Numbered from the stretch's first letter, positions 49,850-60,112 are shown. The stretch: DNA of 64,000 nucleotides from Anaeromyxobacter paludicola (GCF_023169965.1 NZ_AP025592.1:1922001-1986000), one strand, 5' to 3'. A program made the numbers and translations. The notes: generated from the sequence alone by a model not told the origin.

Positions 49850-51148
49850 CTAGAGCTCGGCGGTGGCGGCGGCCGTCACGCCGGCGGGCGCCAGCGCGCG
49901 CCGGGTCCCGCGCCCGACCATGAGACAGAAGAACCCGGCCACCATGCAGATGGTCCCCGCCGCCACGAAGGCGTGGTGGTAGTCGCCGAGCCGGGTCCGG
50001 ATGACGCCGGCCCCGAGCGCGGCCACGGCGGCGCCGACCTGGTGCGCGGCGAACACCCAGCCGAACACGATGGGCGCGTCCTCCTTCCCGAACGCGTCGG
50101 TCGCGAGCCGCACGGTGGGCGGCACGGTCGCGATCCAGTCGAGCCCGTAGAACACGGTGAAGATCGACAGCCCGGTCCCGGCCTCCAGGAGCGCGTGGGG
50201 CAGGAACACGAGCGAGAGCCCGCGCAGGAAGTAGTACGCGAAGAGCAGCCGCCGGCTGTCCCAGCGGTCGGTGAGCCAGCCGGAGAGCGTGGTCCCGAAG
50301 AGGTCGAAGATCCCCATGGTCGCGAGCAAACCGGCGGCCCGCACCTCGGGCATGCCGTGGTCCATGCACGCGGGGATGAGGTGGGTGCCGATGAGCCCGT
50401 TGGTGCTCATCCCGCACACGAAGAACGTCCCGGCGAGCAGCCAGAAGTCCCGCGACCGCGACGCGCGCGCGAGGGTCCGCACGGCGAGCGCGGCGGGGTT
50501 CCCGCGCCTGGGCGCGTGGACGGCGTCGCCCTCCTTCGCCCCGTACGGCAGGAGCCCCACGGCGGCGGGCGACTCGCGCACCAGGAGGAGCGCCAGCGGC
50601 ACGGTGGCGAGCGCCCCGAGCGACACGATGCGGAGCGCGGCGCGCCACCCCTCCCCCTCCGCCACCCGCGCGAGCAGCGGCAGGAAGAGCAGCTGACCGG
50701 TGGCGGTGCTGGCGGTGAGCGCGCCGAGCACGACCCCGCGCCGCGCCGAGAACCACCGCGTCACGACGGCGGTGCCGAGCACCATGGCGGCCATGCCGGT
50801 CCCGACGCCGACGCAGAGCCCCCACAGGAGCACGAGCTGCCACGGCGACCGCATCCAGGTGGCGGCGAGGAGCGCGGCGGAGAGGAGCCCCATCGCGAGC
50901 GCCATGGTCCGGCGGATCCCGATCCGCTCCGCGATGGCGGCGCAGAACGGCCCCATGAGGCCGTAGAGCAGCAGGTTCACCGAGATGGCGCCGGAGATGG
51001 TGGCGCGCGACCAGCCGAGCTCGCGCTCCAGCGGGACGATGAGCACCCCGGGGGTGGCCCGGATCGCCGCCGACACGAGCAGCACCACGAACGTCGTCCC
51101 CACCACCCACCAGCCGTAATGAACCCGCTTCGTCATCCGTCGCGTCAT
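49850..51148 (-). CDS. Major facilitator superfamily transporter
   Basis: A 432-residue MFS protein, about 12 membrane spans. ATG at 51148 behind CCAGGAG. The loop 2-3 motif is visible (AAIAERIGIRRTMALAMGLL), and a corresponding one in the second half (LSGWLTDRWDSRRLLFAYYF). The substrate cannot be told. It is divergent from a LysR regulator, which probably controls it. Confidence 0.88.
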   Translation of the reverse strand: MTRRMTKRVHYGWWVVGTTFVVLLVSAAIRATPGVLIVPLERELGWSRATISGAISVNLLLYGLMGPFCAAIAERIGIRRTMALAMGLLSAALLAATWMRSPWQLVLLWGLCVGVGTGMAAMVLGTAVVTRWFSARRGVVLGALTASTATGQLLFLPLLARVAEGEGWRAALRIVSLGALATVPLALLLVRESPAAVGLLPYGAKEGDAVHAPRRGNPAALAVRTLARASRSRDFWLLAGTFFVCGMSTNGLIGTHLIPACMDHGMPEVRAAGLLATMGIFDLFGTTLSGWLTDRWDSRRLLFAYYFLRGLSLVFLPHALLEAGTGLSIFTVFYGLDWIATVPPTVRLATDAFGKEDAPIVFGWVFAAHQVGAAVAALGAGVIRTRLGDYHHAFVAAGTICMVAGFFCLMVGRGTRRALAPAGVTAAATAEL

Positions 51149-51252
51149 CCGTCGCTCCTGGGGCGCCGCCCCGGGCGCCGGAAGACCTCACCCTAGGCGG
51201 AGCTCCGGCCGGGCGCCCGCGCCAGCGCTGCATACGTGCTATTCATCCCTGA

Positions 51253-52128
51253 ATGACCGACGACTGGGACCACCTGCGCTTCTTCCTGGCGGTGGCGCGG
51301 GCGGGCACGCTCAGCGCGGCGGCGACGACCCTCGGCGTGAGCCAGCCGACGGTGTCGCGCCGCATCGCGGCCCTGGCGGAGCGCTTCGGCACGGCCCTCC
51401 TCCGGCGCGACGGGAGCCGCTACGTGCTCACGGGCGCGGGGGCGAGCGTCCTCGCCCGGGCCGAGCGGATCGACCGCGAGGTCCTGGCGGTCTCGCGCGC
51501 GGTGGACCGGCTCGACGCGCAGCCGCACGGCTCGGTCCGGCTCTCGGTCCCCGACGGGCTCGGCCTCGCGCTGGTGGCCCCGGCCCTCGACGACTTCCGG
51601 CGCGAGCACCCGGGCATCGACCTCCTCCTGCACGCCGAGGCGGAGATCGTGAACCTGTCGCGGAGCGAGGCCGACCTGGCGCTCCGCTTCGTGCGCCCGC
51701 GGCAGCGCGAGCTGGTGATGCGGCGGGTGGGCTCCATCCCGTTCCGGCCCTACGCCTCGCCGCGCTACCTCGCGAGCCGCCCGCGCGAGCGGGGCGGGCC
51801 GCCGGTGCTGCCGGGCGACGACCTGGTGGCCTTCCCGGAGGCGATGGCGGGGGCGCCGCAGTCGGTCTGGCTGCGCAGGCACGGCGCGCCGGGGCGGGTG
51901 CGGGTGCGCGTGCGCAGCTCGGTGCCGATGAAGGCGGCGCTCCTCGCGGGCGCGGGGATCGGGCTCCTCCCGGACTACCTGGGCGACGACCCGGGGCTCG
52001 TGCCGCTCACGGCGGAGCCGGTGATGCGCCGCGAGGTCTGGCTGGTGTTCCACCGCGCCCTCAAGGACGTGGCCCGGGTGCGCGCGGTGGCCCGCTTCGC
52101 GGCGGAGCTGCTGCGGCCGTGGAGGTGA
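51253..52128 (+). CDS. LysR-family regulator
   Basis: A 291-residue protein with a typical LysR helix-turn-helix at residues 5-65 (LRFFLAVARAGTLSAAATTL then GVSQPTVSRRIAALAERFG) and an effector-binding domain with HGSVRLSVPDGLGLALVAPA and AGAGIGLLPDYLGDDP. It is divergent from the MFS transporter across 104 bp; by the LysR rule it likely regulates that gene. Confidence 0.92.
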   Translation: MTDDWDHLRFFLAVARAGTLSAAATTLGVSQPTVSRRIAALAERFGTALLRRDGSRYVLTGAGASVLARAERIDREVLAVSRAVDRLDAQPHGSVRLSVPDGLGLALVAPALDDFRREHPGIDLLLHAEAEIVNLSRSEADLALRFVRPRQRELVMRRVGSIPFRPYASPRYLASRPRERGGPPVLPGDDLVAFPEAMAGAPQSVWLRRHGAPGRVRVRVRSSVPMKAALLAGAGIGLLPDYLGDDPGLVPLTAEPVMRREVWLVFHRALKDVARVRAVARFAAELLRPWR

Positions 52129-52129
52129 A

Positions 52130-53476
52130 CTACCTCACGCACACCGCCTCGATCTCCTCCACGGTCTTCGGCACCGCGTCGGTGAGGTTCTCCATCCCCT
52201 CCGGCGTCACCAGCACGTCGTCCTCGATGCGGATGCCCATGCCGCGGTACTCGGCCGGCGCCTCGGCGTCGTCGGGCGCGACGTAGAGCCCGGGCTCGAT
52301 GGTCAGCACCATCCCGGGCGCGAGCACGCGCGGCTTGCCGTCCACGAAGTAGGCGCCGACGTCGTGCACGTCGAGCCCGAGCCAGTGGCTGGTGCGGTGC
52401 ATGTAGTAGCGCCGGTACCCCTTGTCCTCGAGCCGCTCCTCCACCGTGCCCTGCAGGAGCCCGAGCCGGATCATCCCCTCGGTGAGGCGCCGGACGCAGA
52501 GGTCGTGCACGCTCTCGAGCGCGACGCCGGGGCGTACAGCCGCCATGGCCTCGAGCTGCGCCTGGAGCACCACCTCGTAGAGCGCCCGCTGCGGCTTCGT
52601 GAACGCACCGCTCACCGGGAAGGTGCGGGTCACGTCGGCGGTGTAGAGCTCGTACTCGCCGCCGGCGTCCACGAGGCAGAGCTCCCCGTCCTTGAGCACG
52701 GTCTCGCCGGCGCGGTAGTGGAGCACGCAGGCGTTCTCGCCGGTGGCGACGATGGTGCCGTAGCCGGGGCCGCTCCCGCCGCGCCGCCGGAAGGCGTACT
52801 CGATCTCGGCCTGGACCTGGCTCTCCTTCCGGCCGGGCATGCCGTCGCGCATCGCCCCCATGTGCGCCTCGGCGGTGATCTCGGCGGCCCGGCGCAGCCG
52901 CGCCACCTCCTCCGGCGACTTCACGAGCCGCAGCTCGTGCATCACCGGCCCCACGTCCTTCACCTCGCGCGGCGCCTCGGCGCCGGCCCGCGCCCGCGAC
53001 CTCAGGTCCGCGAGCGCCCGCGCCACCCGCGCGTCCCAGGTCGCGTCGTTGCCGAGGCGGAACCAGAGCGGCCCGGCCTTGTCGAGGAGCGCCGGGAGCC
53101 GGAGCTCGAGCTCGGCCACCGGGAAGGCCTGGTCGGCGCCGTAGAGCTCGCAGGCCCCCTCCACGCCGGCGCGCCGGCCGTTCCAGATCTCCTTCTCCTT
53201 GTCGCGCGGCCGCACGAACATCACCAGCTCGGGCCGGTCGGGCTCGCCGTCGGCCTCGGGACCGCACCGCCCGGCGAAGAGCAGCGCGCAGCCCTGCGGC
53301 TCGTCGAAGCCGGTGGCGTAGTGGAAGTCGCTGTCCTGCCGGAACGGGTACTCCGCGTCGGCGTTGCGCGACTTCTCGTCGGCCGCCGGGAGGAGCAGCA
53401 CGCCGCCCCCGAGGGCGCGCATGCGGTGGAGGATGGCGGCGCGGCGGCGGCGGAAGATCTCGAGGTCGCGGTCCAT
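52130..53476 (-). CDS. pepP: Xaa-Pro aminopeptidase (M24B)
   Basis: A 448-residue metallopeptidase. N-terminal creatinase-like domain (LLLPAADEKSRNADAEYPFR), then a pita-bread domain with the five metal ligands: Asp (DAGGEYELYTADVTRTFP, two Asp), His (HRTSHWLGLDVHDVGAYF), Glu (LTIEPGLYV) and Glu (MGIRIEDDVLVT). It releases N-terminal residues before proline. It is convergent with lysR, one base apart. Confidence 0.93.
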   Translation of the reverse strand: MDRDLEIFRRRRAAILHRMRALGGGVLLLPAADEKSRNADAEYPFRQDSDFHYATGFDEPQGCALLFAGRCGPEADGEPDRPELVMFVRPRDKEKEIWNGRRAGVEGACELYGADQAFPVAELELRLPALLDKAGPLWFRLGNDATWDARVARALADLRSRARAGAEAPREVKDVGPVMHELRLVKSPEEVARLRRAAEITAEAHMGAMRDGMPGRKESQVQAEIEYAFRRRGGSGPGYGTIVATGENACVLHYRAGETVLKDGELCLVDAGGEYELYTADVTRTFPVSGAFTKPQRALYEVVLQAQLEAMAAVRPGVALESVHDLCVRRLTEGMIRLGLLQGTVEERLEDKGYRRYYMHRTSHWLGLDVHDVGAYFVDGKPRVLAPGMVLTIEPGLYVAPDDAEAPAEYRGMGIRIEDDVLVTPEGMENLTDAVPKTVEEIEAVCVR

Positions 53477-53541
53477 GCCGGTTCCATATCACCGGCTCCG
53501 GGGCTTTCCCAGGACGCCCCCGCCCGCGCCGCCCTGGCCCC

Positions 53542-55302
53542 TCAGCCCTCCCGCTTCGCCGGCCAGGGCGCGCCGCACCAGCGCTGGAAGGCCTCCCGCT
53601 CCCCCTCCGACGCGCCCTCGCGGGGCGCGAGCCAGAGCGTGTCTTCCGGCGGCTCGGCGAGCGGCACCCGCACCTCCAGGAGCGCCTCGCGCCGGAACAC
53701 GTGCAGCCGCAGCTCCCCCGACGGCCCCCGCTCCTTGAGCCGCTCGAGGAGCTGGGCCTTGTCCACCTTGAACCCGCCCTCGGCGATGATCTCGTCCTCG
53801 GCGTAGAGCCCCGCCCGCTCCGCCGGGCTCCCGGCCCGCACCGCGCTCACGGTGAGCTTCGCGTTGCCGCCGAGGTCCACCCCGAGCCACCCGCCGGGCC
53901 CGTTCTTCTGGCCAGGCCTGGCCGGCGTGCCGCCCTTGTCCTCCGGCCCCTCCGCCTTGCGCCGGTGCAGCGCGAGGCCGAGGTGCTCGAGCGCCAGCGC
54001 CTCGGTGGGCGGCACCGTCCCGCGCACGTGGGCGTCGAAGAAGGCCCGCGCCGCGTCTTCCCCGAGGAGCTCGGCCACCTCGCGCTCGACGCCGTCCTCC
54101 GGCACCCCCTCCGCTCCGTAGCGGCGGTAGAGCCGGAGCAGGAGCTCGTCGAGCGAGCGCCCCGCCCGGCGCAGGAGGAGGTCGAGCGCGAAGGCGACGC
54201 ACTCGCCGGCGAGGTAGTACGAGACCCCGCTGTTCACGCTGTTCTCGTCGGGCCGGTAGAGCTTCACCCAGGCGAGGAAGCTCGCCTCCTCGGGGCTCAT
54301 CTTGCGCGCCCCCGGCGTGCGCGCGAGCGCGGTCAGCTCCTCGCCCAGGTGCTGCAGCAGCTTCTGGCCGTCGATGAACCCGGCGCGGGCGAGCGCGAGG
54401 TGGTCGTAGTAGCTCGTGACCCCCTCGAACCACCAGAGCAGGCGCGTGTACTGCTCGCGGGCGTAGTCGTAGGGCAGGAGCGCGCGCGGCTTGAGCCGCT
54501 TCACGTTCCAGGCGTGGAAGAACTCGTGCGCCACGAGCGACAGCGTCTCGGCGTAGGCGTCGGGCGGGTGGAAGCCGGTCCGGGCCACGTGCAGGGTGGT
54601 GCTCGACCCGTGCTCGAGCCCGCCCTTCCGCTTCTCCGAGAGGTGGACGAGGAACAGGTAGCGCTCGTAGGGGAGCCCGCCCATGAGCCCGCCCAGGTGC
54701 TCCACGATCCGGCGCACGTCGGCGGCGAAGCGCTCGAGGTCGAGCGTCCCCTCGCCCCAGACCGCGAGCTCGTGCTCCTTGCCGAGGGCGGTGAAGCGGG
54801 CGATCCGGTGGCGCCCCACCTCCACCGGCGCGTCCACCAGCGCATGGTAGTCGGGGGCGGTGAAGCGCGAGGGCCCGCCCCCGAGCGCGGTCGAGACCCG
54901 CCACCCCTCCGGCGCGACCACCTCGAGCGCGCAGGGCTCGCCCTCGCGCCCCTCGGCGTAGAGGAAGAGCGAGGCGCCGTTCCAGTAGCCGTGCGTCCCG
55001 TCGAGGTGGCTCGTGCGGACGGTGAGGTCGTTGGCGTAGACGCGGTAGCGGATCACCGCGCGGGCGGCGCCGCCGGCGACGAGCCGGAACCGCTGCTTGT
55101 CGAGCCGCTCGATCCGGAGAGGCCGGCCGCGCTCGTCCTCGGCCCGCACGCCCTCCACGTTCCTCGCGAACTCCCGGACGAGGTAGCTGCCCGGCGTCCA
55201 GACCGGCAGGGCCAGCACCGCCACGTCCCCGGGCCGCTCGAGCCGCGCCTCCACGTCGAAGAGGTGCCGGTGCGGCTCGTCCATCGAGACTCGGTAATCC
55301 AT
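53542..55302 (-). CDS. M61-family peptidase with PDZ domain
   Basis: A 586-residue glycyl-aminopeptidase-like protein. N-terminal β domain (VLALPVWTPGSYLVREFARN), catalytic HEFFHAWNVKRLKP with the third ligand in WWFEGVTSYYDHLAL, and a C-terminal PDZ domain (GWLGVDLGGNAKLTVSAVRA then GSPAERAGLYAEDEIIAEGG). No signal peptide is seen, so it is probably cytoplasmic. Confidence 0.92.
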   Translation of the reverse strand: MDYRVSMDEPHRHLFDVEARLERPGDVAVLALPVWTPGSYLVREFARNVEGVRAEDERGRPLRIERLDKQRFRLVAGGAARAVIRYRVYANDLTVRTSHLDGTHGYWNGASLFLYAEGREGEPCALEVVAPEGWRVSTALGGGPSRFTAPDYHALVDAPVEVGRHRIARFTALGKEHELAVWGEGTLDLERFAADVRRIVEHLGGLMGGLPYERYLFLVHLSEKRKGGLEHGSSTTLHVARTGFHPPDAYAETLSLVAHEFFHAWNVKRLKPRALLPYDYAREQYTRLLWWFEGVTSYYDHLALARAGFIDGQKLLQHLGEELTALARTPGARKMSPEEASFLAWVKLYRPDENSVNSGVSYYLAGECVAFALDLLLRRAGRSLDELLLRLYRRYGAEGVPEDGVEREVAELLGEDAARAFFDAHVRGTVPPTEALALEHLGLALHRRKAEGPEDKGGTPARPGQKNGPGGWLGVDLGGNAKLTVSAVRAGSPAERAGLYAEDEIIAEGGFKVDKAQLLERLKERGPSGELRLHVFRREALLEVRVPLAEPPEDTLWLAPREGASEGEREAFQRWCGAPWPAKREG

Positions 55303-55382
55303 GCGCGAACTCTATCCCGCGCACCCCGGACCGGCAGCGTTTCTGCTAGGGTACGAGCGCTCGCATCGGGGGTCGTCAACGG

Positions 55383-58300
55383 ATGGACTTGCGGATTTTC
55401 CTGCTGGGGCGGTTCGAGGTGCTGCGCGGGGACGCGCCCATCCCTTCCGACGCCTGGCGCCGCCGCCGGCCGGCCGACCTCCTCAAGCTCATCGCGCTCT
55501 CGCCCAACCGGGCGCTGCCCCGCGGCGAGGCGGTCCGGCTCCTCTGGCCGGACAAGGACCCGGCCTCGGGCGCCAACAACCTGCACCGCGCGCTCTACGA
55601 CCTCCGCCAGATCCTGGGCGGCCGCCACGTGGACATCGAGCGCGGCGTCATCCGGCTCGACCCGCAGGCCTGGGTGGACGTGGACGCCTTCGAGGAGTCG
55701 GCGGCCGGCGGCGCCCCCGGCACGCTCGAGTCGGCGGTCTCCCTCTACCGCGGCGACCTCTCCCCCGAGGATCCGGAGTCGGGCTGGCTCGTGCCCTACC
55801 GCGAGCGGCTGCGGCGCCGCTTCGCCGAGGCGGCGCTGCCGCTGGCGCGCGCCCTCGCCGAGCGCGGGGATCTGCCGGGCGCGGTGCCGCTCCTGCGGCG
55901 CGTGCTCGAGGTGGCCCCCGACGACGAGGCGGCGCACCTCGCGCTCATGCGCATCCACGCCGAGAGCGGCCGGCGCGCCGACGCGCTGCGGCAGTACGAG
56001 GCCTGCGAGCAGGCCCTGCGCGAGGCCCACCGCGCCGGCCCCGGCCCGGAGATCCAGGCGCTCCGGCAGGGCATCCAGTCGGGCGAGGTGGGGCCGCGGC
56101 GCAGCCACCTCCCCTACGACGGCTTCCGGCGCGCGGCGCGGCGGCTGCTCGGCGCGGCGGAGCCGCCGCCCCTGCGCGGCCGCAGCTCGACGCTGCTCCT
56201 CTTCCAGTCGCTCGTGGAGCAGGGGCAGGGCACGCTCGTGCTCCTCGGCGAGCGCGGCGTGGGCAAGACCCGGCTCGCCGTGGAGGGCGCCCGGATCGCG
56301 CAGGAGCGCGGGGCGGTGGTGCTGGCCGGCGTCTGCGACCCGGCCCGCGCGCAGCCCTTCGCCCCCTTCGCGGACGCCTGGGCCGACTACCACCGCGCCA
56401 CCCCGCTCCCCGGCGGCGGCCCCTTCGCGCGCCACGCCCCCGACGCCAGCCCCGAGCGCGAGAAGCTCCGGCTCATCGAGTCGGTGCAGCGCTCGCTCGC
56501 GACCATCGGCGCCGGCCGCCCGGTCTACCTGCTGCTCGAGGACGTCCACCAGGCCGACGAGTCGAGCCTCAACCTGCTCCACGTCCTCGCCCGGGTGGCG
56601 CGCACCTCGCGCCTCATGATCGTGGCCACCTGCCGCGAGGACGCGGTCCACTCCGGCGCGCCGGTGCAGATGCTCCTCGCCCACCTCGACTGCGAGCGGC
56701 TGGCGCGCGGCATCCGGGTGCAGCGGCTCGACCGGGCCGCCACCGCGGCGCTGGTGGCCGACGTGCTCGGGGCGCCGCCGGCCGAGGGGCTCGCCTCGCA
56801 GATCTACCGGATCACCGACGGGAGCCCGTTCTACGCCGAGGAGGTGGCGCTCGCCTTCCGCGAGTCGGGCCAGCTCTCCACGCCCGCCGACCCGGCCGCC
56901 GCCGTCCGCGCCCGGGTGGCCCGCCTCGGCGCGCGGGCGGAGCAGCTCCTCGCCGCCGCGGCGGTGGTGGGGCAGCGGTTCGACTTCGAGGTGCTCCGCC
57001 CGGTCGCGAAGCTCTCGGCGCACGACGCCATCGCCGTGCTCGACGCGTGCGCCGACGCGCGCCTCCTGCAGGAGGACGGCGAGGGCTACCACTTCCACCA
57101 CTCGCTGGTGCGCGAGGCGCTCTACGCCTCCCTGCCGCTCCCGCGGCGGGTGGAGCTGCACCGCGCCGTCGCCGACGCCGTCGAGGCCCGCGCCGCGGCC
57201 GTCCCGGGCGGCCTCGAGGAGGCGGCGGAGGTCATCGCCTTCCACCGCCGCGCCGGCGACCAGCCGGAGCGGGCGCTGCCGCACCTCGTCGCCGCCGGGC
57301 GCCGGGCCTTCGCCCGCGCCGGGCTGCGCGAGGCGCTGGCCTGCCTCTCGGACGCGCGCGACCTCCTCCAGCCGGCGGGCGCCACCGAGGCCCAGCGGCT
57401 CCTCGTGAACGTCGAGCTGGGCGAGGTGCAGCGGGCCATGGCCGACCTCCCCGGCCTCTCCCGCACCCTCGCCGAGGTGGGCGCGTGGCCGGGCGTCCCC
57501 TCCGCCGACCTCGCCGCCCGCGCGCGCCGCTGGGAGGCGCTCACGCTCGCCTGCGCCGGCGACGCCTGGGGCGCGGCCCAGCGGCTCGACCTCGACCCCG
57601 ACCTGCCGGTGGACCTGTACCTGGCCCGCTGGGAGGCGGAGCTGCTCGACGGCGCGCCGCACGACGCGATCGAGGCCTCGGTGGCGCGCCTGCACGACGC
57701 GGCGGTGGGGCGCGACGCGCACGACGCGCTCGCCCTGGCCCGCTCCATGGAGGGGGCGCTCGCGCTCGAGAGCGGCCGGTTCGACCTCGCCGAGCCGGCC
57801 CTGCGCGACGCGGTCGCCCTGCACCACGCCGCCGGCTCCTCGCTCGGCGAGGCCTGGTCGCTCGAGCGGCTCGGCGTGCTCCTCACCGCGCGCGGCCGGA
57901 TCGAGGAGGGCATGGGCGTGCTCACCGATGGCGTGCTCGCGGCGGAGCGCTCCTCGCTCAGGCTCCACGCCATGACCCGGCTCCACGCCTCGCTGGCGCG
58001 CAACCGGATCGCGGCCGGCGCCTTCTACGCCGCCGAGGACGCCCTCCGGGAGGCCTCCGAGTGCGCCGCCCGCCACGGCGCCTGCTCCATCTGCGACGCG
58101 GTGCTCCGGCCGGAGGCGGTGCGGCTCGCCATCGCCCGGGCCCAGCTCGGCGCGGCCGAGGACGAGGCGGCCCAGCTCGCCTTCATCGCCGAGCGCCGCC
58201 GCGGCCGCGTGCTCGGCCCCATCGCCGCCGCGGCCCGCGCGCGCGTGCTCCTCGCCCGCGGCGAGGGCGCCCTGGCCCGCGACGCCTTCGGCGCGGCGGC

Positions 58301-58466
58301 GAGCGGGTACAAGGCGGTCGGCGCCCTGTACGAGTCGGCCCGCGCCGCCGCGCTCGCCGTCCGCGCCGCGCGCGCCGCCGGCACCCCCGACGAGGAGGCC
58401 GCGCGGCTCGAGGCGGCCGCGCACGACACCCTCGCCGGCATGGGCGTGCCGCGGCTCGAGGATTAG
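55383..58466 (+). CDS. Large BTAD-AAA regulator (SARP/AfsR-like)
   Basis: A 1,027-residue protein. OmpR-like winged helix at about residues 1-95 (RRPADLLKLIALSPNRALPR), BTAD domain to about 235 (LPGAVPLLRRVLEVAPDDEA), then an AAA/NACHT-like ATPase with Walker A LLGERGVGKTRLAVEGA (about 285-301) and Walker B PVYLLLEDVHQADES. The rest is a TPR-like helical region. Such proteins are signal-responsive activators. It lies 9 bp before kdd, so it may be co-expressed with or regulate it. Confidence 0.88.
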   Translation: MDLRIFLLGRFEVLRGDAPIPSDAWRRRRPADLLKLIALSPNRALPRGEAVRLLWPDKDPASGANNLHRALYDLRQILGGRHVDIERGVIRLDPQAWVDVDAFEESAAGGAPGTLESAVSLYRGDLSPEDPESGWLVPYRERLRRRFAEAALPLARALAERGDLPGAVPLLRRVLEVAPDDEAAHLALMRIHAESGRRADALRQYEACEQALREAHRAGPGPEIQALRQGIQSGEVGPRRSHLPYDGFRRAARRLLGAAEPPPLRGRSSTLLLFQSLVEQGQGTLVLLGERGVGKTRLAVEGARIAQERGAVVLAGVCDPARAQPFAPFADAWADYHRATPLPGGGPFARHAPDASPEREKLRLIESVQRSLATIGAGRPVYLLLEDVHQADESSLNLLHVLARVARTSRLMIVATCREDAVHSGAPVQMLLAHLDCERLARGIRVQRLDRAATAALVADVLGAPPAEGLASQIYRITDGSPFYAEEVALAFRESGQLSTPADPAAAVRARVARLGARAEQLLAAAAVVGQRFDFEVLRPVAKLSAHDAIAVLDACADARLLQEDGEGYHFHHSLVREALYASLPLPRRVELHRAVADAVEARAAAVPGGLEEAAEVIAFHRRAGDQPERALPHLVAAGRRAFARAGLREALACLSDARDLLQPAGATEAQRLLVNVELGEVQRAMADLPGLSRTLAEVGAWPGVPSADLAARARRWEALTLACAGDAWGAAQRLDLDPDLPVDLYLARWEAELLDGAPHDAIEASVARLHDAAVGRDAHDALALARSMEGALALESGRFDLAEPALRDAVALHHAAGSSLGEAWSLERLGVLLTARGRIEEGMGVLTDGVLAAERSSLRLHAMTRLHASLARNRIAAGAFYAAEDALREASECAARHGACSICDAVLRPEAVRLAIARAQLGAAEDEAAQLAFIAERRRGRVLGPIAAAARARVLLARGEGALARDAFGAAASGYKAVGALYESARAAALAVRAARAAGTPDEEAARLEAAAHDTLAGMGVPRLED

Positions 58467-58475
58467 GACTCCGCC

Positions 58476-59498
58476 ATGGATCCCTACGGCCTGCGCCGGG
58501 TGGTGTCGCCGGAGGGCGTGCTCCCGCAGCGGGCCGAGGTGCTCGACCCGGCGCTCCCGCTCGGGGAGGACGAGCTGGCGGTGGCGGTCGAGGCGCTCAA
58601 CGTGGACGCCGCCAGCTTCCGGCAGATCGAGGGGGCGGTGGGGCGCGACCCCGCCCGGATCGCCGCCGAGATCGCGCGCATCGTCCGCGCCCGCGGCAAG
58701 CTCCACAACCCGGTCACCGGCTCGGGCGGGATGCTCATCGGCGCGGTCGCGGAGGTCGGGCCGCGCCACCCGGCGGCGGGCGCGCTCCGCCCCGGCGACC
58801 GGATCGCCACCCTGGTCTCGCTCACGCTCACGCCCCTCTCGCTCGAGGAGATCACCGCGGTGCGGCCGGAGATCGACCGCGTCGAGTGCCGGGGGCGCGC
58901 CGTCCTCTTCGCGACCGGCCTCTGGGCCCGCCTGCCGGCGGACCTTCCGGAGCGGCTCGCCCTGGCGGCGCTCGACGTCTGCGGGGCGCCGGCGCTGGTG
59001 GCGCGCCACGCGCGGCCGGGGATGCGGGTGCTCGTCGTCGGCGCCGGCAAGTCGGGCGCGCTCGTCTGCGCCGCGGCCCGCGAGCGGCTCGGCCGGGACG
59101 GCGAGGTGGTGGCCGCCGACCCGAGCGCCGCCGCGCTCGAGGCGGTGACCGAGGCCGGGGTCTGCGACCGGACGCTCCCGCTCGACGCCTGCGACGCGGT
59201 GGGCGCGCTCGCGCGGGTGCGCGCGGCCGGCGGCCCCTTCGACCTCGTGGTGAGCTGCGCCAGCGTGCCCGGCACCGAGATGGCCGCCATCCTCGCGGTC
59301 CGCGACGGCGGCACGGTGATCTTCTTCTCGATGGCGACGAGCTTCACGGCGGCGGCGCTGGGGGCCGAGGGGGTCGGCAAGGACGCCACCCTGGTGGTCG
59401 GGAACGGGTACGTGCCCGGGCACGCCGACCTCACGCTCGACCTGCTCCGGCGCCACCCCGGGCTCCGCGCGCTCTTCGAGCGCCGCTACGCCCGGTAG
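58476..59498 (+). CDS. kdd: L-erythro-3,5-diaminohexanoate dehydrogenase
   Basis: A 340-residue NAD-dependent dehydrogenase of the lysine fermentation pathway, converting 3,5-diaminohexanoate to 5-amino-3-oxohexanoate. Signatures are ALNVDAASFRQI, NPVTGSGGMLIGAV, the Rossmann motif VLVVGAGKSGALV (about 184-196) and VVGNGYVPGHADLTLD. The other lysine-fermentation genes (kce, kal, kamA) are not in this window. Confidence 0.88.
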   Translation: MDPYGLRRVVSPEGVLPQRAEVLDPALPLGEDELAVAVEALNVDAASFRQIEGAVGRDPARIAAEIARIVRARGKLHNPVTGSGGMLIGAVAEVGPRHPAAGALRPGDRIATLVSLTLTPLSLEEITAVRPEIDRVECRGRAVLFATGLWARLPADLPERLALAALDVCGAPALVARHARPGMRVLVVGAGKSGALVCAAARERLGRDGEVVAADPSAAALEAVTEAGVCDRTLPLDACDAVGALARVRAAGGPFDLVVSCASVPGTEMAAILAVRDGGTVIFFSMATSFTAAALGAEGVGKDATLVVGNGYVPGHADLTLDLLRRHPGLRALFERRYAR

Positions 59499-59538
59499 TC
59501 CGGCTAGGATGGCCCCTCGCCGCCCGAGGGAGCCCCGC

Positions 59539-59994
59539 ATGTCGCCCGACTCGCCCGTCGCCGCCGTCACCCACGCCATCCAGCTCTCGATCGCGCCGGT
59601 GTTCCTGCTCACCTCGGTGGCGGCGTTCCTGTCGGTGCTCTCCACCCGGCTCGGCCGGATCGTGGACCGGGCCCGGGTGCTGGTGGACCGGCTCGAGGCC
59701 GCGCCGCCGGAGCGCCGGGCCGCCATCCGCGACGAGCTCTGGCTGCTCGTGCGCCGGCGCCACCTCATCAACCTCGCCATCACCTGCGGCGTCACCACCG
59801 CCCTGTTCGTCTGCCTGCTCATCGCGCTCGCCTTCGCGGGCTCGATGACCCAGGCCGACTGGACCCGCGGCGTGGCGGCGCTGTTCGTGCTCGCCATGAT
59901 CGCCTTCGTCGGCGCGCTCCTGCTGTTCCTGCGCGAGATCCTGCTGGCGGTGGCGAGCGTGAAGATCGCGCCGGACGCGTCGCGCGAGGAGTAG
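59539..59994 (+). CDS. DUF2721 membrane protein
   Basis: A 151-residue protein starting at ATG 59539. Three membrane spans: about 12-32 (IQLSIAPVFLLTSVAAFLSV), 78-98 (LINLAITCGVTTALFVCLLI) and 112-132. The loop RLGRIVDRARVLVDRLEA is typical of DUF2721. Function unknown. Confidence 0.82.
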   Translation: MSPDSPVAAVTHAIQLSIAPVFLLTSVAAFLSVLSTRLGRIVDRARVLVDRLEAAPPERRAAIRDELWLLVRRRHLINLAITCGVTTALFVCLLIALAFAGSMTQADWTRGVAALFVLAMIAFVGALLLFLREILLAVASVKIAPDASREE

Positions 59995-60112
59995 CCGCGT
60001 CACCCACCTGCGCCCACCTCGGACGACGAGCGCGCATCCCGGGCTCGGGGGACTCGCCGGGGTGGCGCTCGCCTGATATCGGTGTCGGTCGATGGGGAGA
60101 GAAGGAACCACC

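Noticed and set aside
55301-59848. Open frame of about 1,500 codons on the plus strand
   Set aside because: Out of frame with the BTAD-AAA regulator and kdd; low-complexity Arg/Ala/Pro composition with no family features.
55053-59897. Open frame of more than 1,600 codons on the minus strand
   Set aside because: It is antisense to clearly recognisable genes (the M61 peptidase end, BTAD-AAA regulator, kdd, DUF2721). Long antisense frames are expected in DNA of this GC content, and the protein is low-complexity Arg/Gly/Glu.
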